DNA of 64,000 bases. It comes from CALUOB01 sp944322305 (GTDB lineage Bacteria > Actinomycetota > Coriobacteriia > Coriobacteriales > Coriobacteriaceae). The stretch is taken from positions 1,240,001 through 1,304,000 of the forward strand of contig OZ007031.1 in NCBI GenBank assembly GCA_963931605.1. The letters run 5' to 3'. Position 1 is the stretch's first letter. Each line of letters opens with the position of its first letter. Positions 54,605-64,000 of the stretch are shown piece after piece. The notes beneath the pieces were generated by a model, which worked only from the letters and a program-made list of their open reading frames with translations, made no database searches and was not told where the DNA came from. The translations under genes were made by a program, and so were the position numbers.

Positions 54605-55245
54605 AGGGCGGTTGCCCGCGATAGTGACCGCTAACAGACGCAGCTCATCTCGTGTTGGTCGCTATCGCCACACGTAAGCTCTAGTTGGCCGTTTCGCACC
54701 ACAAGCACAGTCCGATTGACCGCCAAATCGACCCCCCCCAATGATCGCGGCCTCACTCAAGTTGCCCGCGACAACAGCATGTAAGCTTCAATTGGCCGCT
54801 GCGGCGACAGATAGCGGCCGCGGCGCGCTCGACGTTGGTCGTTTTTCTCGCGTGTAAGGTTCAGTTGGCCGCGATTATATCCGCTAAAGGCCATAGGCCC
54901 TCTTGAGTTGGTCGCTGTCACCACATGCAAGGCTAGGTTGGTCGCCCTTACCACATATAAGGTTCAGACTGATCGCTTTTATCGCAAATAAGGCTCCGGT
55001 TGAACACTCTTTCCGCAGGTAACGAGCGGTTAGCCGCTCAAACAGCAGCTAACTCCCGGAAATCCGGAAATTACGCGTCGCACTAGCGACCAACCGTCTC
55101 CTCCATGCGATAACCGCGACCAACCGCAGCCGGCACATCCGCTGAGCCGCGAAAGCGACCACCAGCAGGTCTTCTGAGCCTGTGTGCGCGAGAAGATCCC
55201 GATTGGCCGCGCGTACCGTGCCTGCATGCGTGAGAAGATCAGGTA
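54605..55245. repeat. Family A repeat array, locus 4 (largest)
   Basis: At least ten forward units of ~30 bp (GTTGGTCGCTATCG, GTTGGCCGTTTCG, ATTGACCGCC, GTTGCCCGCG, GTTGGTCGTTTTT, GTTGGCCGCG, GTTGGTCGCTGTC, GTTGGTCGCCCTT...), many with a conserved CACATNTAAGGYTC-type second half. The dyad lies at 55051-55072 (AACTCCCGGA, AA, TCCGGAAATT). Then reverse units GCGACCAACCG at ~55085 and ~55115. It fills ~640 bp between the PRD regulator start and the ppx stop. Confidence 0.88.
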
Positions 55246-55338
55246 GCAGACGGTCGTTGGGCGCGGCGTCGAGCGCGGTACGTCGGGTACGGCACCGGGC
55301 GTGGCGCGCCGACCGGCAGCACCCTGCGCCCGGGCTGC

Positions 55339-56403
55339 CTACGAAAGCTCGGGCATCCAGCCCACGGTGGTGGCCCCGCGCTCGTATGCCTCGGCTATGG
55401 TGCGCGTCAGGCCCGCAAGCAGGCCGTTCTCGCTCACCGTCAGCCGGTCGTAGCCGCCGGCGCGCATGAGGCGCTGGATGATGAGCGCGCCGCCCAGCAT
55501 GACCGGGGCGCGCTTGGGCTGGATGCCCGGCAGCGCGGCGATGTCGGCGGTGGCAAGCCCCCGCAAGCGCTCGACGCAGGCATCCACCTCGCGCAGCTCC
55601 AGGTCGTGCAGGTGCACGAACGCGCTGTCGTACGGGTCGAGCTCGTGGAGCATCGCCACCATGGTGGTTACGGTGCCCCCCACGGCAACCAGCCGGTCGG
55701 GCAGGGCCGCAGGGGCCGCCGGGGAAACGGCGCCACCGGCGGCGGCCGTAGCAGCGTTTTTCTTATCCGGCAAAGTGTCTCCGGCACCACCGGCAACGCG
55801 CGCGGCGTCCCAATACGCGCCGAACTGCGGGTCAAGCCACGCCACCGCCGCGTCGACCTCGTAAGGCGCAGGCGGCACGTGGGCGAGGAACTTCTCGGTC
55901 ACGCGGCGACACCCGATGTTGAGCGACTGCACGCGTTCAAGCTCCAGCGAACCGCCGGCGCACCGGCCGAGCGCGATCTCGGTTGAGCCGCCGCCGGGAT
56001 CGGCCACCGCCAGGCGCTCGCCGGGGAAATCGGCCGCCACGCCGAAAAACGTGAGCCGCCCCTCCACCTCGCCGGGAATGACCTGCGGCGCAAAGCCGAG
56101 CTCATGCAGACGGCCGAGCAGCTCCTCGCCGTGGTGGGCGTCGCGCGCCGCGCTCGTGAGGGTGAGCCCGATGGCATCCGGACCGAAGCCCTGGATGCGC
56201 TCGGCAAAGTCGGCGCACGCGTTAACCACGCGCTCAACAGCCTCGGGCGCCAGCTCGCCGGTTGCGTCAACGCCCTGGCCAAGATCGGTGATATAGCTGG
56301 TCTTTTGCTGCGAGACGATCGCACCCGCCTCCACCGTGGCCAACAGCAGCCGCGACGTCACCGTGCCGATGTCGACCGCCGCCACGCGAACGCTTGATGC
56401 CAT
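55339..56403 (-). CDS. Exopolyphosphatase/pppGpp phosphohydrolase (Ppx/GppA)
   Basis: A 354-residue ASKHA-fold enzyme: VAAVDIGTVTSRLLLATVE phosphate loop, LTSAARDAHHG, and second loop VADPGGGSTEIALGR. It degrades polyphosphate and/or pppGpp. A Gly/Ala/Pro insert (~208-235) interrupts the C-terminal part. First of a minus-strand run with the divIC-like gene; the two are 50 bp apart. Confidence 0.92.
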   Translation of the reverse strand: MASSVRVAAVDIGTVTSRLLLATVEAGAIVSQQKTSYITDLGQGVDATGELAPEAVERVVNACADFAERIQGFGPDAIGLTLTSAARDAHHGEELLGRLHELGFAPQVIPGEVEGRLTFFGVAADFPGERLAVADPGGGSTEIALGRCAGGSLELERVQSLNIGCRRVTEKFLAHVPPAPYEVDAAVAWLDPQFGAYWDAARVAGGAGDTLPDKKNAATAAAGGAVSPAAPAALPDRLVAVGGTVTTMVAMLHELDPYDSAFVHLHDLELREVDACVERLRGLATADIAALPGIQPKRAPVMLGGALIIQRLMRAGGYDRLTVSENGLLAGLTRTIAEAYERGATTVGWMPELS

Positions 56404-56452
56404 GAAAATCTCCTTGCCGATGCCGGGTGCGGGCGCGCCAACGTGAGCCGTG

Positions 56453-57397
56453 TTAGCTCGTGGCGAACGTGATGCCTTGGACGTCGTCCACCGAGAAGAA
56501 GAACAGCCGGTCGAGCACGTACTCGTACCACGGCTCGTCGGATGCGGCGTCCGCGTCGCCGGCGGAGCCTTGCTCGTCAGCGCCGGTACCGTCCGCAGAC
56601 CCGGCGTCCGCGTCGCCGCTCTCGCCCAGACCCGTCACCATGCCCGAGATCTCGCCGGGCTCCACCAGCCCCAGCTTGCTGCGCGCGATGTCCCTGATAC
56701 CCTCCTGCGACAGAAGCTTGTCCACCTGCTCTTGGTCGGTGGTGTTGGACGCAAGCTGCACCTGGTACTGCTCGCCTTGGACCTCGCGGCCGCGCTCGGC
56801 CACGTACCAGCCGCGCAGCGGGAAGTACAGGCTGCACCCCACGATAAGCGCCACCACGCCGAAGAAGGCAAAGCGCAGCGGCCCGGTGGTGAGCGTGTAC
56901 ACGGCGCGCACCACCACGTTGTCGGTGGCGTAGCGGATAAGCGAGGAGTTCGCCGAAGCGCGTCCCGCATGGTCGCGGTCGGCGCCAGAGGCGGCGCGCT
57001 CAAAGGAAGCGCCACCGCCGGCTGCGCCGCGCCCGGCGCGACGGTACGACACCGCGGCGCGGTCACCCGCGGGCGCGGCGTTTCCGCGACCGGTTGCCGC
57101 AGCGCGCTCAGCACGCCCGGCACGCGCCGTGCGCGCAGAGCCGCTTGCGCGGCGAGCGCCGTACCCGGAGCGCGCGCTGTCCCCGGCGCGTCCCGCGGCT
57201 GCAAAACCGCCGGCCCGCGCGGTGTCCCAGCCGCGCGCACCCGGTGCCCCGGCATGCGCCGAGGCCTCTTGATACGAAGTGTTTTCCCAGCTAGAAGCGG
57301 TATGCGGAACGCCTCTCGAAGTGCCGTAGCGATCCTCGGGAGCGTGCGCGGAGCGCTGAGCCGACCGGCCCTGTGTGTGCAGCGGAGTGAACTTCAT
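56453..57397 (-). CDS. DivIC/FtsB-like septum formation initiator with long disordered N-terminus
   Basis: A 314-residue protein. The C-terminal region has one transmembrane helix (FAFFGVVALIVGCSLYFPL, ~167-185) and a short extracytoplasmic coiled coil (VAERGREVQGEQYQVQLASNTTDQEQVDKLLSQEGIRDIARSKLGLVEPGE), the FtsB/DivIC pattern. The first ~140 residues are Arg/Ala/Gly-rich and disordered, far longer than usual. The tail after the coil is acidic. Likely a divisome subunit. In this genome class the gene normally lies between eno and ppx, as here. Confidence 0.88.
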   Translation of the reverse strand: MKFTPLHTQGRSAQRSAHAPEDRYGTSRGVPHTASSWENTSYQEASAHAGAPGARGWDTARAGGFAAAGRAGDSARSGYGARRASGSARTARAGRAERAAATGRGNAAPAGDRAAVSYRRAGRGAAGGGASFERAASGADRDHAGRASANSSLIRYATDNVVVRAVYTLTTGPLRFAFFGVVALIVGCSLYFPLRGWYVAERGREVQGEQYQVQLASNTTDQEQVDKLLSQEGIRDIARSKLGLVEPGEISGMVTGLGESGDADAGSADGTGADEQGSAGDADAASDEPWYEYVLDRLFFFSVDDVQGITFATS

Positions 57398-57631
57398 GGC
57401 GCCTTTGCTTCGTTTAAGGTGTGTGTGCGCTATCCCCTCCCGCACGGGGAAGGTGCTTTTAGTTATACCACACCGGCGGGCCGCCCATACGCGCATCCGC
57501 CCCTCAAACCGCCAGTGGAAACAACGGCAGCGCGCCACCTGCGCCAAGGCTCGCGCGCGCGGTCGCGCCGCCACGGATTCACCACATCCGCGCCGCCCGG
57601 GCAGGGTCAGCCCAGCCCGGGCGGCAGCCAA

Positions 57632-58471
57632 CTAGATCAGCCCGAAGTGCTTGAACGCGTTGTAGATGCCGTCGTCGTCCACGGCGTCGGTCACGTAGTC
57701 GGCCGCGGCCTTGGCCTCGTCGCCGCCGCTGCCCACGCACACGCCCACCGCGCACGCCTCGAACATGGGAATGTCGACCTTGGCGTCGCCGAAGGCGAAG
57801 GTGTCGACCATGTCGGCGCCCAGGTAGTCAACGAGCTTGCGGATGGACACGGCCTTGTCGATGCCCTTCACGCCCAAATCGCCGAAAAGCGCGTGCTCGC
57901 CCTTGCCGCCCCAGGTGCCCGCCTTGAGGTCGGGGAACTCCTCGATGGAGTCAAGGTGGTCCTGATAGCTCGAGAGGATGAAGCTCACCTTGTTGAGGTC
58001 GTCGCGGTACAGCTCGCCGCCGTACACCATGCCGTGCATGAGGTCGTCGGTCTCCAGCTCCTCGGCGTGCGCCACGCCCTTGCCCTTGGCGTACTCGCGC
58101 AGCACCGGGCGCGCGGCCTCGCGGAAGTTCTCGCTGGCGAACAGGCCGTTGTTGCTCTCGAGGTAGAACTCGAGGCCGCGGCTGTGCAGCCAGTCCACGA
58201 TGTGCTTGCACTGCTCGAGCGTGATGAGCTGGTGCATCACCACGTGGTCGTGATCCTCAACGTAGGAGCCGTTGCCGCCGATGATGCCGTCGAAGCCGAT
58301 CTCGGTGATCTCCGGCGGGTTCTCGGCCTTGCTGCGGCCGGTGCACATGTACACGCGGTGCCCGTTGGCGCGCGCCTGCTTGATGGCCGTCTTGCACGAT
58401 TCCGGCACGTCGTTGTCGTAGTTGGTGATGGTGCCGTCTACGTCGAGAAAAATGATCTTCTTGTCGCTCAC
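57632..58471 (-). CDS. Cof-type HAD-IIB sugar-phosphatase
   Basis: A 279-residue HAD phosphatase. Motif I IFLDVDGTITNYD (nucleophile D), motif II CTGRSKAE, motif III/IV GVKGIDKAVSIRKLVDYLG...AFGDAKVDIPMFEA. GTG 58471 is preferred (GGGAG just before); the longer frame adds unrelated sequence. Hydrolyses small phosphates; substrate unknown. Confidence 0.92.
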   Translation of the reverse strand: MSDKKIIFLDVDGTITNYDNDVPESCKTAIKQARANGHRVYMCTGRSKAENPPEITEIGFDGIIGGNGSYVEDHDHVVMHQLITLEQCKHIVDWLHSRGLEFYLESNNGLFASENFREAARPVLREYAKGKGVAHAEELETDDLMHGMVYGGELYRDDLNKVSFILSSYQDHLDSIEEFPDLKAGTWGGKGEHALFGDLGVKGIDKAVSIRKLVDYLGADMVDTFAFGDAKVDIPMFEACAVGVCVGSGGDEAKAAADYVTDAVDDDGIYNAFKHFGLI

Positions 58472-58762
58472 AGGTCTCCCCTCTCGTTGTGCTGCGGGCA
58501 CGAATGTAGCAGACGCCACGCGCCCACGCAGCGAGCGGAGCGTCCAAACCGGTGAGCGGCGGCAATTTGAAACGTTTATCTCACGCAAGCGACCACGCAA
58601 AAGCCGCGGCCGAGACATGCGTAGCAAGGCGGCACGCCCCGGAAGGCGGGGGCCTTCTGCACATGTCAGTGCGTACGAACCAATCGCGATGGCGCGCCTC
58701 GGAAGGCAGAACTCTTCAAAACGCGCTCCGCCAAGGGTCCCGCCGCCTCCGCCCGCAGCCGC

Positions 58763-58800
58763 AAAAAAACCGGGCCCCGCGCGCAGCGGAGCCCGGCTTA
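58763..58800 (-). terminator. Terminator of eno
   Basis: On the minus strand a GCCGGGCTCCGC...GGGGCCCGG hairpin is followed by TTTTTTT, ~35 bp after the enolase stop. Confidence 0.92.
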
Positions 58801-58835
58801 AGCTGGCAACGCGGCAGCAAGACCGCCCGCGCCTG

Positions 58836-60125
<1,290 letters not shown>

Positions 60126-60307
60126 CGTTGTGTCCTCTCTCTCAGAGCTTTTGCCGGGCGCAGGTTACCCATAGCAAACTTTGTACAGTATGCCCGCATA
60201 CGCGCAATCTATACCGGCGTTTTGGAGAAGGACTCAGGTCGTCCGCCGGACGGCCCTGCCGCAACCGACGCCGGAGCGTAACGGGCTGAGGAAGCCGGCT
60301 GCGAGGA

Positions 60308-60340
60308 GGTTGGATGGAACACGTCCCCAACCAGCCCGTT
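60308..60340. repeat. Family D element, copy 4
   Basis: GGTTGGATGGAACACGTCCCC followed by AACCAGCCC: reverse-oriented core relative to copies 1 and 3. It lies upstream of a broken AAA-type ATPase gene. Confidence 0.68.
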
Positions 60341-60448
60341 GCGTCCACCATCCCGCAAAACTCGCTAAAAGTGGCAAATATTACAAAAGTTGGCAAAACT
60401 CGCAAACGGACGCATACTGGTGATACGACCGATACAAGGGGCATCGTC

Positions 60449-60906
60449 ATGGCTCATGCCAGAAACCCCTTCACCCCCACGCTTGGCATGGTGCCGCCGC
60501 ATATGGCGGGCCGCGGCAGAATTTTTTCCAACATGCAGCGCGCCTTTGCCGAAATCACCTGCTGGTATGCAAGGAGCACCAAGTGGCGCTGGTGATGGCG
60601 TGCCTCCCCGCCGACGTGGGAGACCTCATTGTCGACCGCCGCGTCGCCTTCTCGCGCCGCGAGACAGAGCTACATCGGACGCACGGAAACCAAGAAGTGC
60701 GCAGCACGTTCCGCAAAACGGTGGAAAGCGCTGGCAAGACCATCGCAGACGAAGCACTTGACCTCGTGGTGCGCGCAATCGGCGGGTTTGCCTACATGAT
60801 GCAACTTGTTGGGTATTACAAGCAAAGACTGATCAAGCAAGGGATCGTTGACGAGCTGCCTGACGGAACCCTGGCGTTCGAGATGCCATTTTTGCCGACT
60901 ACCTGA
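60449..60906 (+). pseudogene. Remnant of an AAA-type ATP-binding protein
   Basis: The first part reads MAHARNPFTPTLGMVPPHMAGRGRIFSNM (60450 onward), the typical N-terminus of a family of ~390-residue ATP-binding proteins in gut anaerobes, but the Walker A region never appears. In another frame (~60700-60906) the C-terminal end is preserved: TFRKTVESAGKTIADEALDLVVRAIGGFAYMMQLVGYYK. So the ATPase core was deleted and a frame lost. Family recognition is from pattern only. Confidence 0.65.
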
Positions 60907-60956
60907 ATAAACGCCGCTGAGAGCTTCCTAAGCATGGCGCGGTTCGGATTATCCGA

Positions 60957-60993
60957 TGGGTTGGTTGGGGACGTGTTCCGTCCAACCCATTCC
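60957..60993. repeat. Family D element, copy 5
   Basis: GGTTGGTTGGGGACGTGTTCC then GTCCAACCC, next to the stop of the ATPase remnant and just beyond the C-terminus of a surface-protein remnant. Confidence 0.72.
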
Positions 60994-61069
60994 AACCCCA
61001 AAGCACACAAAAGCGCGCCGGCCCCGAGGGAGGAAGCCGGCGCGCAAGGGGAAACGGGAAGGACCAGGG

Positions 61070-61352
61070 CTAACGCCGCGAACTGCGGCGGCGCCTAAAG
61101 GCGACTCCGGCCGCCAGGCAGGCTGCCGCGGCAAGGCCCGCCCCGGCGATAAGCGCGGGCGTGGGATCGCCTGTCTGGGCGAGAAGCTCGGCCGAGGGCT
61201 CGGCGGCGGGCTTGTTGGTCGAAATCTCTTCGTCAGAGCCGGTGGGGCCGTCAGCGAGGTCGCCAGCGGCGTAATCCGGGTCGGCCGCGCCGCAGACCGC
61301 GCAGGCGCCGCCCTCGTAGCGATGGCCGAGCGCGGGGACCTCGCGGGTCTCC
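61070..61352 (-). pseudogene. C-terminal remnant of an LPXTG-type surface protein
   Basis: The minus strand encodes PALGHRYEGGACAVCGAADPDYA, a repeat type found before the wall anchor of Gram-positive surface proteins, then a Pro/Glu spacer and an LAQTG sorting motif, hydrophobic helix (ALIAGAGLAAAACLAAGVAF) and RRRRSSRR tail. The 5' part is absent: upstream frame is meaningless. Its truncation point coincides with the LytTR remnant on the other strand. Confidence 0.7.
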
Positions 61353-61478
61353 ACTTCTGCAGCACGTGGACCATCTCTCGGCCGAGGGCGTGCTGCTTGC
61401 CGACGGAACCGCCGTGGACATGAGCCGCCGGCGCCTGCCCGAGCTGCGCGCTGCGCTGGAGCAGTTCCGGCAGCGTTA
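61353..61478 (+). pseudogene. C-terminal remnant of a LytTR-domain response regulator
   Basis: The + strand encodes LQHVDHLSAEGVLLADGTAVDMSRRRLPELRAALEQFRQR then TAG. The core GV.LADGTAVDMSRRRLPELRAAL is the end of a LytTR DNA-binding domain. No start or upstream domain exists. The 5' truncation is within a few bases of that of the surface-protein remnant, so one deletion may have removed both 5' halves of formerly divergent genes. Confidence 0.62.
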
Positions 61479-61507
61479 GCCCGGCAGGCCGCACGACCCC
61501 GCCCCGA

Positions 61508-61540
61508 ACGGGTTGGTTGGAACACGTCCCCAACTGACCG
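61508..61540. repeat. Family D element, copy 6
   Basis: GGGTTGGTTGGAACACGTCCCC followed by AACTGACCGG, in reverse-core orientation, between the LytTR remnant and mazG. With copy 5 it brackets the debris zone in opposite orientations. Confidence 0.7.
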
Positions 61541-61542
61541 GT

Positions 61543-62493
61543 TTAGCGACGCTTGACCTCGTCCCACAGCTCATTGAGCTCGGATGTTGAGAGGTCCTCC
61601 AGCGCAACGCCGCGGCCGCGCGCCGCGGCCTCCATGGCGCCCCAGCGCGCGCGGAACTTCAGCGTGCTCGCACGCAGGGCCTCCTCGGCGTCGATGCCCT
61701 CCTTGCGCGCCACGTTCACCAGCGCAAACAGCATGTCGCCGAACTCAAGCGCGCGCTCGGGGCTGCCGGGCTCCTCGGCCTCGAACTCGGCGCGCTCCTC
61801 GGCCACCTTGTCCCACACGTCGGCCACGGTGTCCCACTCAAAGCCCGCCTTGGCCGCACGCTTGGAGACCTTCTGCGCCTGCATGAGCGCCGGAAACGCC
61901 TTGGGCACGCTGTCGAGCAGCCCCTCGGGCGCGGGCGCGGGCTCGCCGCCAGCGGCGCCGGCCTCGTCCGCCGCCGCGGCGTCCTCCCCCGCCGCCGCGT
62001 CCGCGTTGCGCTGCGCGCGCTCGGCGCGCTTGACGCTGTCCCAGATATCCAGCACCGCTTCGGCGTCCTGTGCGCCGGCCGCCTCACCGAACACGTGCGG
62101 ATGCCGGCGGATGAGCTTCTCGTTCAGGTCGGCCACCACGTCGTCGATGGTGAACGCGCCTGCGTCGGCGGCGATCTGCGCGTGCAGCATCACCTGCATG
62201 AGCACGTCGCCCAGCTCCTCGCGCAGATGGCGCTCGTTTCCGGCCTCGATGCAGTCAACGGCCTCGTAGGCCTCCTCGATCATGTTCTTGGCGATGCTCG
62301 CGTGCGTCTGCTCGCGGTCCCACGGACAGCCGTCGGGCTGGCGCAGCCGCCAGATGGTCTCGGTCAGCGCGTCAAAGCTCTGCCGCGCGTCAGCCCGCGT
62401 GGCGCGGTTGCGCGCTGCAGCCGCCGCCTCGCGCCCGTCTTCCGCGCCCGCCGGCGCAGCGTTCTTCTCGCCCGCTGCCGCATCACGCGCCAT
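61543..62493 (-). CDS. mazG: Nucleoside triphosphate pyrophosphohydrolase MazG
   Basis: A 316-residue housecleaning enzyme that hydrolyses noncanonical NTPs. MazG repeat 1: RLRQPDGCPWDREQTHASIAKNMIEEAYEAVDCIEAGNERHLREELGDVLMQVMLHAQIA. Repeat 2: WDTVADVWDKVAEERAEFEAEEPGSPERALEFGDMLFALVNVAR. An Ala-rich insert (~150-180) separates them and an Ala-rich leader precedes repeat 1. It overlaps the upstream phosphoesterase by 11 bp. Confidence 0.95.
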   Translation of the reverse strand: MARDAAAGEKNAAPAGAEDGREAAAAARNRATRADARQSFDALTETIWRLRQPDGCPWDREQTHASIAKNMIEEAYEAVDCIEAGNERHLREELGDVLMQVMLHAQIAADAGAFTIDDVVADLNEKLIRRHPHVFGEAAGAQDAEAVLDIWDSVKRAERAQRNADAAAGEDAAAADEAGAAGGEPAPAPEGLLDSVPKAFPALMQAQKVSKRAAKAGFEWDTVADVWDKVAEERAEFEAEEPGSPERALEFGDMLFALVNVARKEGIDAEEALRASTLKFRARWGAMEAAARGRGVALEDLSTSELNELWDEVKRR

Positions 62494-63067
62494 GGCTCAC
62501 GCCCCCCTCAAGCACCACGTGGCGAAACGCCTCGGCCACGGGCTTGCCGCTCTCGTAGACGCCGTAGCTGTGCGTGCCGTCCTTGGGGATGCTCACGCTG
62601 CCGGGGTTGAACGCCCACAGACCATCGCGCCCGGGCACCGGCTCGCTCACCTTGATGTGCGTGTGGCCGTACACCACGGCCGACCCCTCCGGCAGCGCCG
62701 GCAGGTTGTCCACGCTGTTGTGGAACCCCGCGCCGAACACGTGCCCGTGCGTGCAGAACAGCTCGCGGCCGGCGTCGTCCAGCACGGTAGTGCTGTCGGC
62801 CATGCACGGGAAGCTGAGCACCATCTGGTCGACCTCGGCCTCGCAGTTGCCGCGCACGGCGATGAGCTTGCCCGTGGTCGCCAGGTCGTTCAGAAGCGGG
62901 ATCACGCGCTTGGGCGCGTAGTCGCGCGGGAGGTCGTTGCGCGGGCCGTGGTAGAGCAGGTCGCCCAGCAGCAGCACGCGGTCGGGCGCCTCGGCCTCGA
63001 TGGCGTCCATGAGGCGCTCGGCCCAAAAGGCCGACCCGTGGATGTCGGAAGCGATGAAGAACTTCAT
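62483..63067 (-). CDS. yfcE: YfcE/MJ0936-type metallophosphoesterase
   Basis: A 194-residue phosphodiesterase: MKFFIASDIHGSAFW (D-x-H), LLLGDLLYHGPRN (GDxxxxG), RGNCE (GNC-type GNxE motif), HGH and GHTHIK motifs, all metal ligands. YfcE family cleaves small phosphodiesters. Its stop overlaps the mazG start, indicating a two-gene nucleotide-hygiene unit. Confidence 0.94.
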   Translation of the reverse strand: MKFFIASDIHGSAFWAERLMDAIEAEAPDRVLLLGDLLYHGPRNDLPRDYAPKRVIPLLNDLATTGKLIAVRGNCEAEVDQMVLSFPCMADSTTVLDDAGRELFCTHGHVFGAGFHNSVDNLPALPEGSAVVYGHTHIKVSEPVPGRDGLWAFNPGSVSIPKDGTHSYGVYESGKPVAEAFRHVVLEGGVSHGA

Positions 63068-63104
63068 GGGAGGTCCTAACTAACGGGAGCGTGCGGGCAG
63101 GGCC

Positions 63105-63527
63105 CTACAGGCTCTGCGCGCTCTGGGCGCGCACCAGCCGGGCGAAGCGTGCGTAGAAAAACACCACCACGAGGTTGATGAGCGAGGGAATGTCCAGGCT
63201 CACGATGGCGTACGCGGTGCTGTCCATCTCGCCGCCCCCGCCGATGAAGGCGATCACGATCACCGCCGCCACGTTGAGGATAAGGGCCAGCCACACCGTT
63301 GCGATGTAGTACAGCCCCTCCGAACGCACCGGTTTGTTGGCCGCGCCGATGCCGAACACCCCCAGCACCACGTCGAAAAACGCCTGCGCGCCCATGCAGA
63401 TGGCAAGCAGCAGCCCTGGCGCGGTGTTGGCAAACGCCAGGCTGACTGACGTCCACACCGCCATGCCGACGCCGGCGAGGATGGCGATGAAGCTCATGAT
63501 CTTGAGCCACTTCTGGTTGGAAGACAT
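63105..63527 (-). CDS. Four-helix membrane protein of unknown function
   Basis: A 140-residue protein with four hydrophobic helices (~10-30, ~40-60, ~77-97, ~110-130) and a Gly-rich loop (IGGGGEMDSTA). No family recognised. ATG 63527 starts MSSNQKWLKIMSFIAILAGVG. It lies 37 bp upstream of the yfcE-like gene and may be co-transcribed. Confidence 0.85.
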   Translation of the reverse strand: MSSNQKWLKIMSFIAILAGVGMAVWTSVSLAFANTAPGLLLAICMGAQAFFDVVLGVFGIGAANKPVRSEGLYYIATVWLALILNVAAVIVIAFIGGGGEMDSTAYAIVSLDIPSLINLVVVFFYARFARLVRAQSAQSL

Positions 63528-63767
63528 TGCCCTTCCCTTCTCGATGCGGATACCGGTCGTGATACCGCGCCGGCCGCGGAACGCATCCCCGGCCGGCACG
63601 TTGCAAGCTTTCCTTATGGTACCCATTGCGAGAAGCCCTCGCCGCGAGGATGGCAAGTTGGGCAAAAGCGGGCCCGCGCATCCGGCTGCCGGCGGCAGGT
63701 GCGGCGCCGGTGCGCGGGCGCGGATCCTCAGCGCAGCGGGGCGCGAAGGCCTTTGCGCAGCGCTGCG

Positions 63768-64000
63768 CTAGCGGTTGATGGAGCGCGCCATCATCGAGAC
63801 CGTGTGGCGGATGCCACGGATGGCCGCGCTCATGGCGTAGATGTTCTCGACCGGCGCCACGCCCGAGTACCCGGCGTCGCCGATGTGCTGGATGTCAACG
63901 CCGCACACCTTGTTGCGGATGGCGATCTCGCGGATGGTGGCGGGGTCGGCGCCCTCCTGGCTCGTGCCGATGGCCGAAAGCACCAGCGCGCCGCGGGCGT
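63768..64000 (-). CDS. 3' end of an unidentified soluble protein
   Basis: The minus-strand frame stays open past the window edge and ends ARGALVLSAIGTSQEGADPATIREIAIRNKVCGVDIQHIGDAGYSGVAPVENIYAMSAAIRGIRHTVSMMARSINR-stop (first residues shown start at the edge). The VDIQHIGDAGYSGVAPVENIYAMS segment looks like the end of a TIM-barrel enzyme, but I cannot name the family. The gap 63528-63767 contains no gene. Confidence 0.6.
   Translation of the reverse strand, partial: ARGALVLSAIGTSQEGADPATIREIAIRNKVCGVDIQHIGDAGYSGVAPVENIYAMSAAIRGIRHTVSMMARSINR

Noticed and set aside
54605..55245. Possible CRISPR array
   Set aside because: Units are degenerate throughout with no constant repeat and unique spacer alternation, orientation flips inside the array, and no cas gene is present in the window.
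63528..63767. Gene between the membrane protein and the last partial gene
   Set aside because: Open frames there run through promoter-like and GC-rich spacer with no start signal or domain.

Overview
The window is GC-rich chromosomal DNA of an anaerobic, sugar-fermenting actinomycete. The gene set points to class Coriobacteriia (Olsenella/Collinsella-like): a fused FtsW-penicillin-binding protein beside a PASTA kinase, LuxS, pyruvate formate-lyase, an EIIB/EIIC sugar PTS, a GH36 alpha-galactosidase and many small oxidoreductases. The taxonomy is inferred from gene content; no rRNA gene is present.

Layout. 1-5179: cell-wall growth and signalling operon (tail of an unknown gene, ftsW-pbp fusion, pknB). 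5180-7181: repeat array, broken DUF3800 gene and an AbrB/RelE-type toxin-antitoxin pair. 7182-14645: a 7.4-kb integrative element in tRNA-Arg(CCU), with integrase, putative regulator, excisionase, replication module (HTH protein plus DnaB-like ATPase) and two cargo genes, bounded by a 51-bp direct repeat. 14713-23046: small acidic protein, luxS, clpB, heterodimeric ABC exporter, phosphoglycerate mutase-like phosphatase. 23608-34829: metallo-beta-lactamase-fold proteins, LysR regulator, nitroreductase, alpha-galactosidase, Fe-S aldo/keto reductase, Tat lipoprotein, MFS transporter, alpha/beta hydrolase. 35275-41632: DUF3737 protein, cupin, carboxymuconolactone decarboxylase-like protein, aldo/keto reductase, flavodoxin, with divergent TetR and LysR regulators. 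41738-44208: a pyruvate formate-lyase whose glycyl-radical domain is a separate gene. 44906-48937: SPFH protein with a ribbon-helix-helix partner, and an ABC transporter. 49001-54380: PRD regulator, PTS IIB and IIC, and MupG-like hydrolase. 55339-64000: ppx/gppA, divIC-like, HAD phosphatase, enolase, a zone of gene debris, mazG, yfcE-like phosphoesterase and a membrane protein.

The most unusual content is non-coding. Two unrelated sequence families (A, four loci; B, two loci) form arrays of degenerate ~30-bp units whose orientation flips about a central dyad. Two 127-bp elements (family C) have long terminal inverted repeats that covary between copies. A short element with core TTGGGGACGTGTTCC (family D) occurs six times, once between the two parts of pyruvate formate-lyase. 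Arrays A and B do not behave like CRISPR: units are degenerate, there are no distinct spacers and no cas genes. Their shared period, near three helical turns, and shared mirror design suggest a common but undescribed role.

Many long open frames opposite or out of phase with real genes are artefacts of GC-rich codon use and are not listed.
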